A DNA stretch of 64,000 bases from contig NZ_BAABMF010000023.1 of the NCBI RefSeq assembly GCF_050402865.1, positions 1 through 64,000 of the forward strand. The letters are read 5' to 3'. Below, one piece after another: positions 9,506 to 18,138 of the stretch. The first letter of the stretch is position 1. Each line of letters begins with the position of its first letter. Origin of the DNA: Clostridium_AF sediminicola (GTDB lineage Bacteria > Bacillota > Clostridia > Clostridiales > Clostridiaceae). Below the pieces are notes generated by a model, which did not search any database, was not told the origin of the DNA, and saw only the letters and a program-made list of their open reading frames with translations. The translations under genes and the position numbers were made by a program.

Positions 9506-10513
9506 TTAATCTTTCTTATAATTTTTAATCTGATTTATTATTTCAGGAATCACTTTATTTACATCTCCAACAATCCCTACATCAGCTACTTCAAATATTG
9601 GCGCACCAGAATCTTTATTTATTGCAATTATAAATTCTGATTCTTCCATTCCAGCTAAATGTTGAATAGCTCCTGAAATACCACATGCAAAGTATACATC
9701 TGGTCTAACTGTCTTACCTGTTTGACCAACTTGGCGATCTTTATTCATCCAACCCGCATCAACTACAGCACGTGAGGAAGAGACAACACCTTTTAATTCA
9801 TCTGCAAGTTCTGTAAGCATTGTGAAATTTTCTGGACTTCCTATACCTCTACCACCAGATACTAATATACTCGCATCTTCAATATTAACTCTTTCTTTTT
9901 CTTCTTTAACAATCTCTAAAATTTCAACATTTTTATCCTTTGAAGTAAATTTTACTTTTATTTCTTCAACAGTCCCTCTTCTTTTCTCATCTTTCTCAAA
10001 AGCCTGCATAACGCCAGGTCTTACTGTAGACATTTGTGGTCTGTTATCAGGACAAATTATTGTTGCAAGAATATTTCCACCAAAAGCAGGTCTTGTCATC
10101 AATAATCCTTTTGTCTCTTCATCTATTGCAAGTGAAGTACAATCAGCTGTTAATCCTGAATGAATTCTTGCAGATACTCTAGGAGCTAAATCTCTCCCTA
10201 TTGTAGTAGCACCATATAGAACTATCTCTGGTTTTTTAGAAGTAATAACTTCTGCCAAAGCTTTTGTGTAAGGCTCATTCATATAGAATTCTAAAACTTT
10301 ATCATCAACACAAAGTACTTCATCTGCGCCAAAACTTATCAGTTCATTTGCTTTATGTTTTATATCATATCCAACTATTACTGCAGTTAACTTTTCATTA
10401 AGTTTATCTGCAAGTTCTCTACCTTTTCCTAGAAGTTCAAAAGAAACCTTTTGAATTTCACCTTCTCTTTGTTCAATGTATACAAAAACGCCTTTATATT
10501 CTGTAATATTCAA
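9506..10513 (-). CDS. etfA: Electron transfer flavoprotein, alpha subunit
   Basis: Alpha subunit of the FAD heterodimer that works with butyryl-CoA dehydrogenase, in clostridia often in electron bifurcation between NADH, ferredoxin and crotonyl-CoA. The C-terminal FAD domain has VGQTGKTVRPDVYFACGISG and IQHLAGM; the N-terminal part has YGATTIGRDLAPRVSARI. I choose the TTG at 10511-10513 (LNITEYKG...). The upstream in-frame TTG at 10534 would place the strong AAAGGAGGGG inside the coding region, whereas that SD fits the inner TTG. This gives 335 residues. It follows etfB by 28 bases. Confidence 0.95.
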   Translation of the reverse strand: MNITEYKGVFVYIEQREGEIQKVSFELLGKGRELADKLNEKLTAVIVGYDIKHKANELISFGADEVLCVDDKVLEFYMNEPYTKALAEVITSKKPEIVLYGATTIGRDLAPRVSARIHSGLTADCTSLAIDEETKGLLMTRPAFGGNILATIICPDNRPQMSTVRPGVMQAFEKDEKRRGTVEEIKVKFTSKDKNVEILEIVKEEKERVNIEDASILVSGGRGIGSPENFTMLTELADELKGVVSSSRAVVDAGWMNKDRQVGQTGKTVRPDVYFACGISGAIQHLAGMEESEFIIAINKDSGAPIFEVADVGIVGDVNKVIPEIINQIKNYKKD

Positions 10514-10541
10514 GGTAACCCCTCCTTTTACCAACTTCTAT

Positions 10542-11324
10542 TTATATATAGTATTTCTCTTTTAGTTTATCAACCACAATCTTAGCTGCTTCTTTAGCAT
10601 CCACATCATATACTTTACCAGCCATTTTAGCTCCTTTAGTAAATGATTTTTTAACTTTAGTTGGAGAACCCTTCAAACCAATTGTAGTTGGATCAACATC
10701 TATATCTTCTAGTGACCATCGAATAATTTCTTTTTGTCTAAATGCATCAAATATACCCTCAACCGTCATATATCTAGGCTTAGTATTTTCACTTAATGTA
10801 GTTATAAGGCATGGCATTTTTGTTTTAATCATTTGGTAGCCATCTTCAAACATCCTTTTCAATATCAAATTGTCATCAATTTTCTTCAATTCATCTACAT
10901 AACTAACATGTGGAAGATTTAAATGTTCAGCTATTTGTGGACCTACTTGAGCAGTATCTCCATCTATAGCTTGCCTTCCTGCAATAATTAAATCATAATC
11001 TAATTTATTTATTGCAATTGACAATGTTAATGATGTTGCCCATGTATCAGCTCCTGCAAATGCTCTATCACTAAGTAAAATCGCCTCATCAGCACCCATT
11101 GCCAAAGCTTCTTTTAAAGCTTTTTCTGCTTGAGGTGGTCCCATAGTAAGAACTGTAACTTTTGCATTAAACTCATCCTTTAATCTCAAAGCAGTCTCGA
11201 GTCCGCTTTTATCATCTGGGTTAATTATACTTGGAACTCCTTCTCTTACTAAAGTTCCTGTTTTAGGATCAATTTTAACTTCTGTAGTATCTGGAACTTG
11301 TTTTATACAAACAACTATATTCAT
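10542..11324 (-). CDS. etfB: Electron transfer flavoprotein, beta subunit
   Basis: 260 residues, normal for EtfB. It begins MNIVVCIKQVPDT, the family signature start. The ETF beta signature region is seen in DLIIAGRQAIDGDTAQVGPQ, which binds nucleotide or FAD at the subunit face. AAGGAGG precedes the ATG. It lies between bcd (12 bases) and etfA, the usual bcd-etfB-etfA order, so the three products probably form one complex in the cytoplasm. Confidence 0.96.
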   Translation of the reverse strand: MNIVVCIKQVPDTTEVKIDPKTGTLVREGVPSIINPDDKSGLETALRLKDEFNAKVTVLTMGPPQAEKALKEALAMGADEAILLSDRAFAGADTWATSLTLSIAINKLDYDLIIAGRQAIDGDTAQVGPQIAEHLNLPHVSYVDELKKIDDNLILKRMFEDGYQMIKTKMPCLITTLSENTKPRYMTVEGIFDAFRQKEIIRWSLEDIDVDPTTIGLKGSPTKVKKSFTKGAKMAGKVYDVDAKEAAKIVVDKLKEKYYI

Positions 11325-11336
11325 AATTAAACCTCC

Positions 11337-12476
11337 TTATTTTAGCATATTACCTGAAATTACCATCCTTTGAACTTCTGAAGTACCTTCATATATCTCA
11401 GTTATCTTAGCATCTCTCATCATTCTCTCAACTGGATATTCTCTTGTGTAACCATATCCACCATGCAATTGAACTGCTTTAGTAGTAACTGCCATTGCTG
11501 TCTCAGCTGCAAAAAGCTTAGCCATAGCAGCATATACTGAGTATGGCTCCCCATTATCTTTAGCTCTAGCTGCTCTGTAAACTAATAATCTAGCCGCATC
11601 CACTTTAGTTTGCATATCGGCTAATTGGAATTGTGTATTTTGGAATTTAGCAATAGGTCTTTTAAATTGCTTTCTTTCTTTTACATACTTCACTGTCTCA
11701 TCAATAGCTCCTTGAGCTATACCTAAAGCTTGAGCAGCTATACCTATACGTCCACCGTCAAGGCTCTTCATTGCTATACCAAAACCTCTACCTTTTTTGC
11801 CTAATAAGTTCTCAGCTGGAACTTTACAATTTTCAAATATCAATTCACATGTAGCTGATCCTCTGATACCCATTTTTGCTTCTTTTTTACCAACACTAAA
11901 ACCTTTATATTCTTTTTCAACTATAAATGCTGATATACCTCTAGTTCCTGCACTCTTATCAGTCATTGCCATAATTATATAAATATCTGCATAACCTGAG
12001 TTTGTAATAAATATTTTTGATCCATTTAATACATAATGATCGCCTTCTAAAACAGCTGTCGTTTGTTGGCTAGATGCATCAGTTCCTGCATTAGGTTCAG
12101 TAAGACCAAAAGCTCCTAATTTTTCTCCTTTTGCAAGTGGTACTAAATATTTTTGTTTTTGCTCTTCATTACCAAATTGATAAAGGGGCGCACAGCATAA
12201 AGATGTATGAGCAGATAATATAACTCCAGTAGTTGCACATACTTTAGATAACTCTTCAACTGCCATTGCATATACTAAATTATCTCCACCTTGTCCTCCA
12301 TATTGTTTTGGAATTGGAATACCCATCATTCCACATTTAACCATTTTTTCTACTGTCTCTACAGGAAATCTTTCTTCTTCGTCCACTTCTTGTGCTAAAG
12401 GCTTTACTTCTTGTTCAGCAAATTCTCTGTACAATTGTTGCGCCATTTCATATTCTTTTAAAATTGAAAATTCCAT
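11337..12476 (-). CDS. bcd: Butyryl-CoA dehydrogenase (short-chain acyl-CoA dehydrogenase)
   Basis: 379 residues, FAD-dependent. Reduces crotonyl-CoA to butyryl-CoA with EtfAB. Acyl-CoA dehydrogenase signatures are present: GAFGLTEPNAGTDASSQQT, the FAD loop FITNSGYADIYI, and the C-terminal catalytic glutamate in EIYEGTSEVQRMVISGNML. AAGGAGGAAGGG gives a strong start. It lies directly upstream of etfB and downstream of the MaoC hydratase gene. Confidence 0.96.
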   Translation of the reverse strand: MEFSILKEYEMAQQLYREFAEQEVKPLAQEVDEEERFPVETVEKMVKCGMMGIPIPKQYGGQGGDNLVYAMAVEELSKVCATTGVILSAHTSLCCAPLYQFGNEEQKQKYLVPLAKGEKLGAFGLTEPNAGTDASSQQTTAVLEGDHYVLNGSKIFITNSGYADIYIIMAMTDKSAGTRGISAFIVEKEYKGFSVGKKEAKMGIRGSATCELIFENCKVPAENLLGKKGRGFGIAMKSLDGGRIGIAAQALGIAQGAIDETVKYVKERKQFKRPIAKFQNTQFQLADMQTKVDAARLLVYRAARAKDNGEPYSVYAAMAKLFAAETAMAVTTKAVQLHGGYGYTREYPVERMMRDAKITEIYEGTSEVQRMVISGNMLK

Positions 12477-12560
12477 AACCCTTCCTCCTTAAAAATATAT
12501 TTAATTCGATATGTCAATTTGATGTGCTTGTTATAAATTAAACAATCATTCCCAAATTCT

Positions 12561-12597
12561 AAGGAGTGTTCGAGCTCTCTCAAAATTAACACTCCTT
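12561..12597 (-). other. Perfect 10-bp inverted repeat between the MaoC gene and bcd
   Basis: AAGGAGTGTT (12561-12570) pairs perfectly with AACACTCCTT (12588-12597) around a 17-base loop. There is no T run after it on the minus strand, so it is not a classical terminator. In an operon mRNA it could stabilise or process the bcd-etf part. Each arm includes an SD-like AAGGAG. Confidence 0.5.
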
Positions 12598-12629
12598 GGT
12601 TTGTAAATCTTATATTCTTCCTATGTTTT

Positions 12630-13046
12630 TTATTTAGGCGGCATTACAGTCGCAATACCTTTAATAACTACCACTCCATCTTGATTTGTACATGTTGTAA
12701 GTAACTTAATCCTATTTTTTGCTTCTATTTTTTCAATTACTTCCACTTCTGCTTTTATAGTATCTCCGAATCTAACGGGAGCCGTAAACTTAAGTTCTTG
12801 TCCCAAATAAATAGTTCCTGGTCCAGGTAATTTCATTCCCAATACTGCAGAAATAAAACCAGCTGTCAACATTCCATGAGCAATTCTTCCTTTAAACATT
12901 GAGTTTTCAGCTTCAATCTGATTTATATGAGCTTGATTTAAATCTCCTGTTACACCTGCATATAAATAAACATCTGTTTCTGTAACTGTTTTTTCGAAAA
13001 AATCCTTATCACCTATATTTATTTCATTTATTGTAAATCCCTTCAT
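12630..13046 (-). CDS. MaoC-like (R)-specific enoyl-CoA hydratase
   Basis: 138-residue single hot-dog protein of the MaoC/PhaJ type, which hydrates enoyl-CoA to the (R)-3-hydroxyacyl-CoA. The hydratase motif is visible: YAGVTGDLNQAHINQ (catalytic Asp and His) followed by GRIAHGMLTAGFISAVLG. The start at 13046 is fixed by AAAGGAGGAG; a longer frame from a TTG at 13082 has no SD. It lies between hbd and bcd on the same strand. Crt already does the (S)-hydration, so this enzyme adds a route to (R)-3-hydroxybutyryl-CoA. That function is by family. Confidence 0.88.
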   Translation of the reverse strand: MKGFTINEINIGDKDFFEKTVTETDVYLYAGVTGDLNQAHINQIEAENSMFKGRIAHGMLTAGFISAVLGMKLPGPGTIYLGQELKFTAPVRFGDTIKAEVEVIEKIEAKNRIKLLTTCTNQDGVVVIKGIATVMPPK

Positions 13047-13171
13047 TCTAACTCCTCCTTTACATAAAGTATCAGTAACCAACCACCACTATTTTCTCTT
13101 CAATACTTGCAAAGTCCACCGCCATTAAAAGGTCGCCAGCTTTGTCTTTTATTAAATTTTATATATATAAA

Positions 13172-14017
13172 TTATTTTGAGTAATCATAGAATCCTTTTC
13201 CGGATTTTCTACCAAGTAATCCACCTCTAACCATTTTTCTAAGTAATGGATGCGGTCTATACTTTGAATCACCAAATTCTTTATACAGAACTTCCATAAT
13301 AGCTAAGTTTACATCGTTACCAATTAAGTCAGCCAATGCTAAAGGTCCAATAGGATGATTACAGCCTAACTTCATAGCTGTATCAATATCTTCTGCCGTT
13401 GCTACTCCATCTGCTAATAATCCAACTGCTTCATTAATCATTGGTATAAGTATCCTATTTACTACAAAACCAGGTGCTTCTTCTACTTCTACAGGAGACT
13501 TTCCTATTTTTTGTGCTGTTTCTATAACTTTTGATTTTGTCTCTTCTGACGTTACTATTCCTTTTATAACTTCAACTAATTTCATAACTGGAACAGGATT
13601 GAAAAAATGCATTCCTATAACCTTATCTGGTCTTTTTGTAGCACTTGCTATTTCAGTAATTGATAGGGATGATGTATTAGTTGCAAGAATAGCCTCGGCT
13701 TTACAAATACCATCTAATTCAGCAAATATTTTTTTCTTTATTTCCATATTTTCAATTGCTGCTTCTATAACAAAGTCAACATCTTTAGCCTCATTAATAT
13801 CAACAGTTCCAGTGATCCTCATTAATATGCTTTCTTTATCTTTCTCAGATAGTTTACCTTTTCTAACCTTTCTATCTAAGTTTTTTTGTATAAGTTTTAA
13901 CCCTCTTTCAACAAAGTTCTCATCAATATCTCGCATAATAACTTCATAGCCTGCTTCAGCGAATGCTTGAACAATACCTGAACCCATCGTTCCTGCACCT
14001 AGAACAAACACTTTCAT
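13172..14017 (-). CDS. hbd: 3-hydroxybutyryl-CoA dehydrogenase
   Basis: 281 residues; reduces acetoacetyl-CoA to (S)-3-hydroxybutyryl-CoA with NAD(P)H. The Rossmann start is GAGTMGSGIVQAFAEAGYEV. The active-site segment is GMHFFNPVPVMKLVEVI (catalytic His), with the Glu-containing EEAPGFVVNRILIPMINEA after it. The C-terminus, GLLGRKSGKGFYDYSK, is the typical HBD tail. GGGAGGAAAAAT precedes the ATG and crt ends 12 bases upstream. Confidence 0.96.
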   Translation of the reverse strand: MKVFVLGAGTMGSGIVQAFAEAGYEVIMRDIDENFVERGLKLIQKNLDRKVRKGKLSEKDKESILMRITGTVDINEAKDVDFVIEAAIENMEIKKKIFAELDGICKAEAILATNTSSLSITEIASATKRPDKVIGMHFFNPVPVMKLVEVIKGIVTSEETKSKVIETAQKIGKSPVEVEEAPGFVVNRILIPMINEAVGLLADGVATAEDIDTAMKLGCNHPIGPLALADLIGNDVNLAIMEVLYKEFGDSKYRPHPLLRKMVRGGLLGRKSGKGFYDYSK

Positions 14018-14029
14018 TATTTTTCCTCC

Positions 14030-14812
14030 CTAAATTTTATTTTTAAAACATGCGGGTCTTTTTTCTACAAAAGCAGTCATAGCTTCTTTTTGATCTTCAT
14101 TTGCAAAACATAATCCAAATAAATCTTTTTCAATTATAAGTCCAGTCTCAATATCAGTTTCCATTCCTCTATTAATAGCTGATTTACAATATCTAACAGC
14201 AATCTGTCCTTTAGATGCAATCTTTTCAGCAAGTTTCACTGCTTCGTTTACAACCTCTTCCTGTGATACAACTTTATTAACTAATCCAATTTTTTCAGCA
14301 TCTTTTGAGTTTATTATTGTAGCTGAAAAAATCAATTCTTTAGCTTTGCCCATTCCAACTAAGCGGCATAATCTTTGAGTTCCACCAAATCCAGGTGTAA
14401 TCCCTAGTCCAACTTCTGGTTGTCCGAATTTTGCTTTCTCTCCAGCTATTCTAATGTCACAACTCATTGCAAGTTCACATCCACCGCCTAAAGCATATCC
14501 GTTTACAGCAGCAATTACTGGTTTATCCATTAGTTCTATCTTTCTAAAAATCTCAGATCCTAGCTCTCCAAATATTCTACCTTTTTCTGATGATAGCTCT
14601 TTCATTTCAGCTATATCTGCTCCTGCCACAAAAGATTTTCCAGCTCCAGTAATAACCAATGCATATATTTCTTCATTTTTATCTATTTCATTTATTGCCT
14701 TATCTAATTCTTTTAAAGTTTCTGAGTTTAATGCATTTAAAGCCGAAGGTCTATTAATAGTTAATATACCAACTCTTTCCTTTCTATCTACTATAATGTT
14801 TTTATATTCCAT
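14030..14812 (-). CDS. crt: 3-hydroxybutyryl-CoA dehydratase (crotonase)
   Basis: 260 residues; converts (S)-3-hydroxybutyryl-CoA to crotonyl-CoA. Crotonase motifs: oxyanion-hole segments SFVAGADIAEMKE and GYALGGGCELAMSCDIRI, and a catalytic glutamate in FGQPEVGLGITPGFGGTQRL. AAAGGAGG precedes the ATG. It is first in the crt-hbd-maoC-bcd-etfB-etfA unit and has a -24/-12 promoter 32 bases upstream. Confidence 0.96.
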   Translation of the reverse strand: MEYKNIIVDRKERVGILTINRPSALNALNSETLKELDKAINEIDKNEEIYALVITGAGKSFVAGADIAEMKELSSEKGRIFGELGSEIFRKIELMDKPVIAAVNGYALGGGCELAMSCDIRIAGEKAKFGQPEVGLGITPGFGGTQRLCRLVGMGKAKELIFSATIINSKDAEKIGLVNKVVSQEEVVNEAVKLAEKIASKGQIAVRYCKSAINRGMETDIETGLIIEKDLFGLCFANEDQKEAMTAFVEKRPACFKNKI

Positions 14813-14843
14813 TATTATACCTCCTTTACATTAAATAACAAAA

Positions 14844-14858
14844 GCAATTTATATGCCA
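14844..14858 (-). promoter_or_regulatory. Sigma-54 (-24/-12) promoter of the crt operon
   Basis: The minus strand reads TGGCATATAAATTGC followed by TTTT, a near-perfect -24/-12 element. It should drive crt to etfA. It is the third such element in the butyrate cluster. Confidence 0.85.
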
Positions 14859-15269
14859 AATCTTTTATTAAAAAGAAAATTAATGCAAACCTTATCATTT
14901 TATTAAACTCTTACTTGGTTAAACCCCAATTTACTTAGCTTCGTAGCCATTTTTTATCGTTAATTTTATTTCTTTCAAACTCCTTAGTGATAACTTTTTT
15001 TAATTAAAAGAAATCTTAAAATTATAAGACTTGTTTATTTTATATACAAAATTTATAAATTCAAATTTTAAGTTACTCTTCATCACCATTCTTCATAATC
15101 TCTCATTAAATTATTAAAATCTGTAAACTTTATTATCATGTATACTTCTTAATCTTTTATCCTATTTTCATAATTGTTCTAGTTTATTTAAATCTTCTTA
15201 TCATAAATTACTTTTCACAAAGATAAAGAATTATATATATACTGTAATATGGACAAGTATATATTAGCT
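14859..15269. other. AT-rich intergenic region upstream of crt
   Basis: About 410 bases without a gene. It should hold the activator sites for the crt -24/-12 promoter; the only candidate I can point to is TTACTTGGTTAA at 14911-14922, which matches 11 of 12 bases with a word upstream of the CoA-transferase promoter. No hairpins or riboswitch-like structures were recognised. Confidence 0.4.
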
Positions 15270-15476
15270 ACAGTTAACAGTTATCAGTGTTCAGTTAACA
15301 GTAATGGACACCTTTCACTACCGTGAAAGCTTTTAATTTAACTACAATATAAAATGTTTCCTTTTGCATCAGCAAAAAATCCTTATCATAATCTGCGAAG
15401 CAGATAAAGGCTTAGTTAAAGATTTTCTGGAAGAAACAACATTTACTGTCAACTGTATACCGTCAACTGTCAACTA
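15270..15476. repeat. MITE-like intergenic repeat, copy B
   Basis: About 205 bp. Its left end (CAGTTAACAGTTATCAGTG...) and the reverse complement of its right end (TAGTTGACAGTTGACGGTA...) agree over roughly 34 bases. The interior shares AAGGCTTAGTTAAAGATTTT (15407-15426) with copy A, inverted. It abuts the SD of the iron-binding lipoprotein gene, so part of it would lie in that mRNA leader or promoter. Confidence 0.75.
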
Positions 15477-15497
15477 AATATAAGAAGGAGTGTTAGT

Positions 15498-16538
15498 ATG
15501 AAAGTATTATGTAAAAAGAATTTTAAGTTTATAATATCTATTCTCCTTATATCAGTTTTAGCTTTTACTGGATGCATGACATCTTCAAATAATAAAAACA
15601 ACTCTACTAATAAGGAAAAATCTAAAGAGTTAACAATTTATAGTGGTCGTAGGGAAAAATTCACCCTTCCATTAGTAGAAAAATTTCAAGCAGAAACTGG
15701 AATTAAGGTTAATTTGATTACAGGAAAAGCTACTGAATATGCACACAGGATTGTTGAAGAAGATAAGAATACTAAAGCAGATGTTTTTTTAGCTAATGAT
15801 GCTGGAGTATTAGAATATCTTCGTCTTCAAGATATGTTAGCACTAATTGATTCTGAAGAAATAGAAAAAGTTCCTATGAATTATAGAGGAAAAGGTAATA
15901 CTTGGACAGGCATTACTGTAAGATCACGTATATTCATGTACAATAAAGATCTTATAACCCAAGAAGAAATGGCAAAATCTATGTATGATTTAACAGATTC
16001 AAAATATAAAGGACAATTTGCTATAAATAGAGCCGGTAATGAATCTATGGTCACCTACTTTACATCTATTAAAACTATAATTGGGGAAGAAAAAACACTT
16101 CAATTGATGAAAGATATTATGGCCAATGACCCATTAATACTGAAAAGTCATACAGAAGTAAGACGAGCTGTTGGTAGTGGTGAGGTTAAATTTGGTCTTG
16201 TAAATAACTATCATCTAAAAGTTCAACTAACAGAAGATGGTATGAATAATGTAGCTGCAATCTATCCAGATCAAGATGAAAACGGAATGGGTACCTTTGT
16301 TAATGTATCTGGTGCAGCAATTACTAAATATGCGAACAATCCTGTGAATGCTCTTTCATTTATAGAGTTTTTACTTCAGGAAGAGCAGCAAAAAATGAAT
16401 GCAGAAACTCCAATAATACCAAATATTGAAGGAATAAAATATGAAGAATTCAAAGCATCCAAAGCATCCCTAGGTGAAGTTGGCCCTGAATGGGAATCAA
16501 CTACAGAATTAATGAGAGAGGCAGGTTATTCAGATTAG
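15498..16538 (+). CDS. Fe3+-type ABC transporter, substrate-binding lipoprotein
   Basis: 346 residues. The signal peptide ends in a lipobox LAFTGC, so the mature protein is lipid-anchored outside the membrane. It then follows the FbpA-like extracellular binding protein pattern: LTIYSGRREKFTLPLVEKF at the start and GSGEVKFGLVNNYHL late. FbpA proteins often have a Tyr-Tyr pair at NNYY; here the second position is His. AAGGAGTG precedes the ATG. Permease and ATPase genes follow. No Fur box was seen upstream, unlike the second system at 31412, so iron as the substrate is by family only. Confidence 0.85.
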   Translation: MKVLCKKNFKFIISILLISVLAFTGCMTSSNNKNNSTNKEKSKELTIYSGRREKFTLPLVEKFQAETGIKVNLITGKATEYAHRIVEEDKNTKADVFLANDAGVLEYLRLQDMLALIDSEEIEKVPMNYRGKGNTWTGITVRSRIFMYNKDLITQEEMAKSMYDLTDSKYKGQFAINRAGNESMVTYFTSIKTIIGEEKTLQLMKDIMANDPLILKSHTEVRRAVGSGEVKFGLVNNYHLKVQLTEDGMNNVAAIYPDQDENGMGTFVNVSGAAITKYANNPVNALSFIEFLLQEEQQKMNAETPIIPNIEGIKYEEFKASKASLGEVGPEWESTTELMREAGYSD

Positions 16539-16549
16539 GGGGAATCAAT

Positions 16550-18136
16550 ATGAATAGAATCAAAAGTATATGGGTAAAAGTCTGGCGAGGTTCTCCCCCT
16601 CGCTCAACTCTTTTACTTATAAACATTATAACTGTATTAATAATGTCAATACCAATAGTTTATATTTTTACAAGAGCACTAACTGCTCCAATAAAAAAAT
16701 GGGAAATAATGCTGAAAACTCGTATCCCTTTGCTCCTTTGGAATACTTTAAGCTTAGCAATAACAGTTGCTTTAATTACTACAATAATTGGAGTTGCCCT
16801 TGGATTTCTTGTCGAGCATACAAATTTGCCAGGAAGAAAGTTTTTTAAAATTGCATTGAGTCTTCCATTAGTAATACCACCTTATATTGGTGCATTGACC
16901 TATGTTATATTCTTTGGGCCAAGAGGTATTCTCTACTCTTTATTTGGAGAAAGTCCTATAGATGTTTATTCATTTTTTTCAGTTGCATTTGTATTATCAA
17001 TGTTCACTTTTCCTTATGTCTTCTTAACCGTTTCCGCTTCACTACGAAAAATCAGTGCAAACTATGAAGAAGCTGGTCGCTCCTGTGGAGCATCCTACTC
17101 AACAATAGTCAGAAAAATTATTATACCTCTCGTGAAGCCAGCTATATTATCCAGTAGCATTGTGGTTTTATTTTATATTGTATCAGACTTTGGTGCAGTA
17201 TCAATGCTGAGGTATACAACTTTTTCAAGTAGTATTTATTTTCAAATGGTAGGAAGCTTGGACAGGTCATCTGCTGCAATATTAAGCATTGTACTTGTAG
17301 CACTTGGACTCACAATCCTATTGGCTAAAGGCTATATCCTTAATAAAAGGGTTTTTTATCAAAATCCCAAAGCAAACAGAAAGATGACCCCCTTAAATCT
17401 AGGAAAATTCAAATATTTATCATTGATATTTGTAGGGATTGTTTTATTATTCTCTGTTATTCTACCTTTATCAACTTTAGTAGCATGGAGCGTCAAAGGA
17501 ATGAACGAAGGTGTGATTAATCTAAAAACTTTAGGATATATAAAAAACAGCTTAACTGTAAGCATGGGAGCAGCTTTTATTACAATGATAATTTCTGTAC
17601 CTGTAGCTTACCTTAAGTTCAGGAATCCTTCAAAAATAACTCTTATAATGAACAATATTTGCCACATGGGTCTAGTTATACCAGGAACATTACTAGCTTT
17701 AGGTATGGTATTCTTTGTTAGCCACTATTTTTCATGGCTTATTGGCAGCCAGATAGTATTAATGATAGGGTTCTCAATAAGATATATGTCACGTAATTTG
17801 CAATCTACTGAATCGTCAATGTCACTGGTATCTAAAAATCTCGATGAAACCGCCTATAGTCTTGGAAAGAATTTTAAATCCGTATTAATGAAAGTAATTC
17901 TTCCTTCAATTCTGCCTGGGGTTTTATCTGGTGGTGCTTTAGTTTTAGTGAGTTCAATGAAAGAACTACCAATAACATTGATGTTAAGAGCAGCTGGTTT
18001 TGATACTTTAGCAGTTAGAATATGGATAGAAGCAAGTGATGGTTTTTACACTCGTGCTGCTCCTGCTGGACTATTAATTGTACTTGTATCAATTATTCCA
18101 CTCTACTTTATGTTAAAAAGCTATAAGGGGGATTAA
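16550..18136 (+). CDS. Fe3+-type ABC transporter, double permease
   Basis: 528 residues with two homologous six-helix permease halves, as in FbpB. Each half has an EAA-type loop for the ATPase: YEEAGRSCGASYSTIVRKIIIP and the later DETAYSLGKNFKSVLMKVILP. I start at the ATG at 16550 behind TTAGGGGGAATCAAT; an in-frame start at 16490 would overlap the binding-protein gene and lacks an SD. It lies 11 bases after the lipoprotein and 2 bases before the ATPase. Confidence 0.88.
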   Translation: MNRIKSIWVKVWRGSPPRSTLLLINIITVLIMSIPIVYIFTRALTAPIKKWEIMLKTRIPLLLWNTLSLAITVALITTIIGVALGFLVEHTNLPGRKFFKIALSLPLVIPPYIGALTYVIFFGPRGILYSLFGESPIDVYSFFSVAFVLSMFTFPYVFLTVSASLRKISANYEEAGRSCGASYSTIVRKIIIPLVKPAILSSSIVVLFYIVSDFGAVSMLRYTTFSSSIYFQMVGSLDRSSAAILSIVLVALGLTILLAKGYILNKRVFYQNPKANRKMTPLNLGKFKYLSLIFVGIVLLFSVILPLSTLVAWSVKGMNEGVINLKTLGYIKNSLTVSMGAAFITMIISVPVAYLKFRNPSKITLIMNNICHMGLVIPGTLLALGMVFFVSHYFSWLIGSQIVLMIGFSIRYMSRNLQSTESSMSLVSKNLDETAYSLGKNFKSVLMKVILPSILPGVLSGGALVLVSSMKELPITLMLRAAGFDTLAVRIWIEASDGFYTRAAPAGLLIVLVSIIPLYFMLKSYKGD

Positions 18137-18138
18137 CT

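Noticed and set aside
16490..16549. N-terminal extension of the first iron permease
   Set aside because: It overlaps the end of the binding-protein gene and lacks an SD, while the ATG at 16550 has TTAGGGGGA before it.
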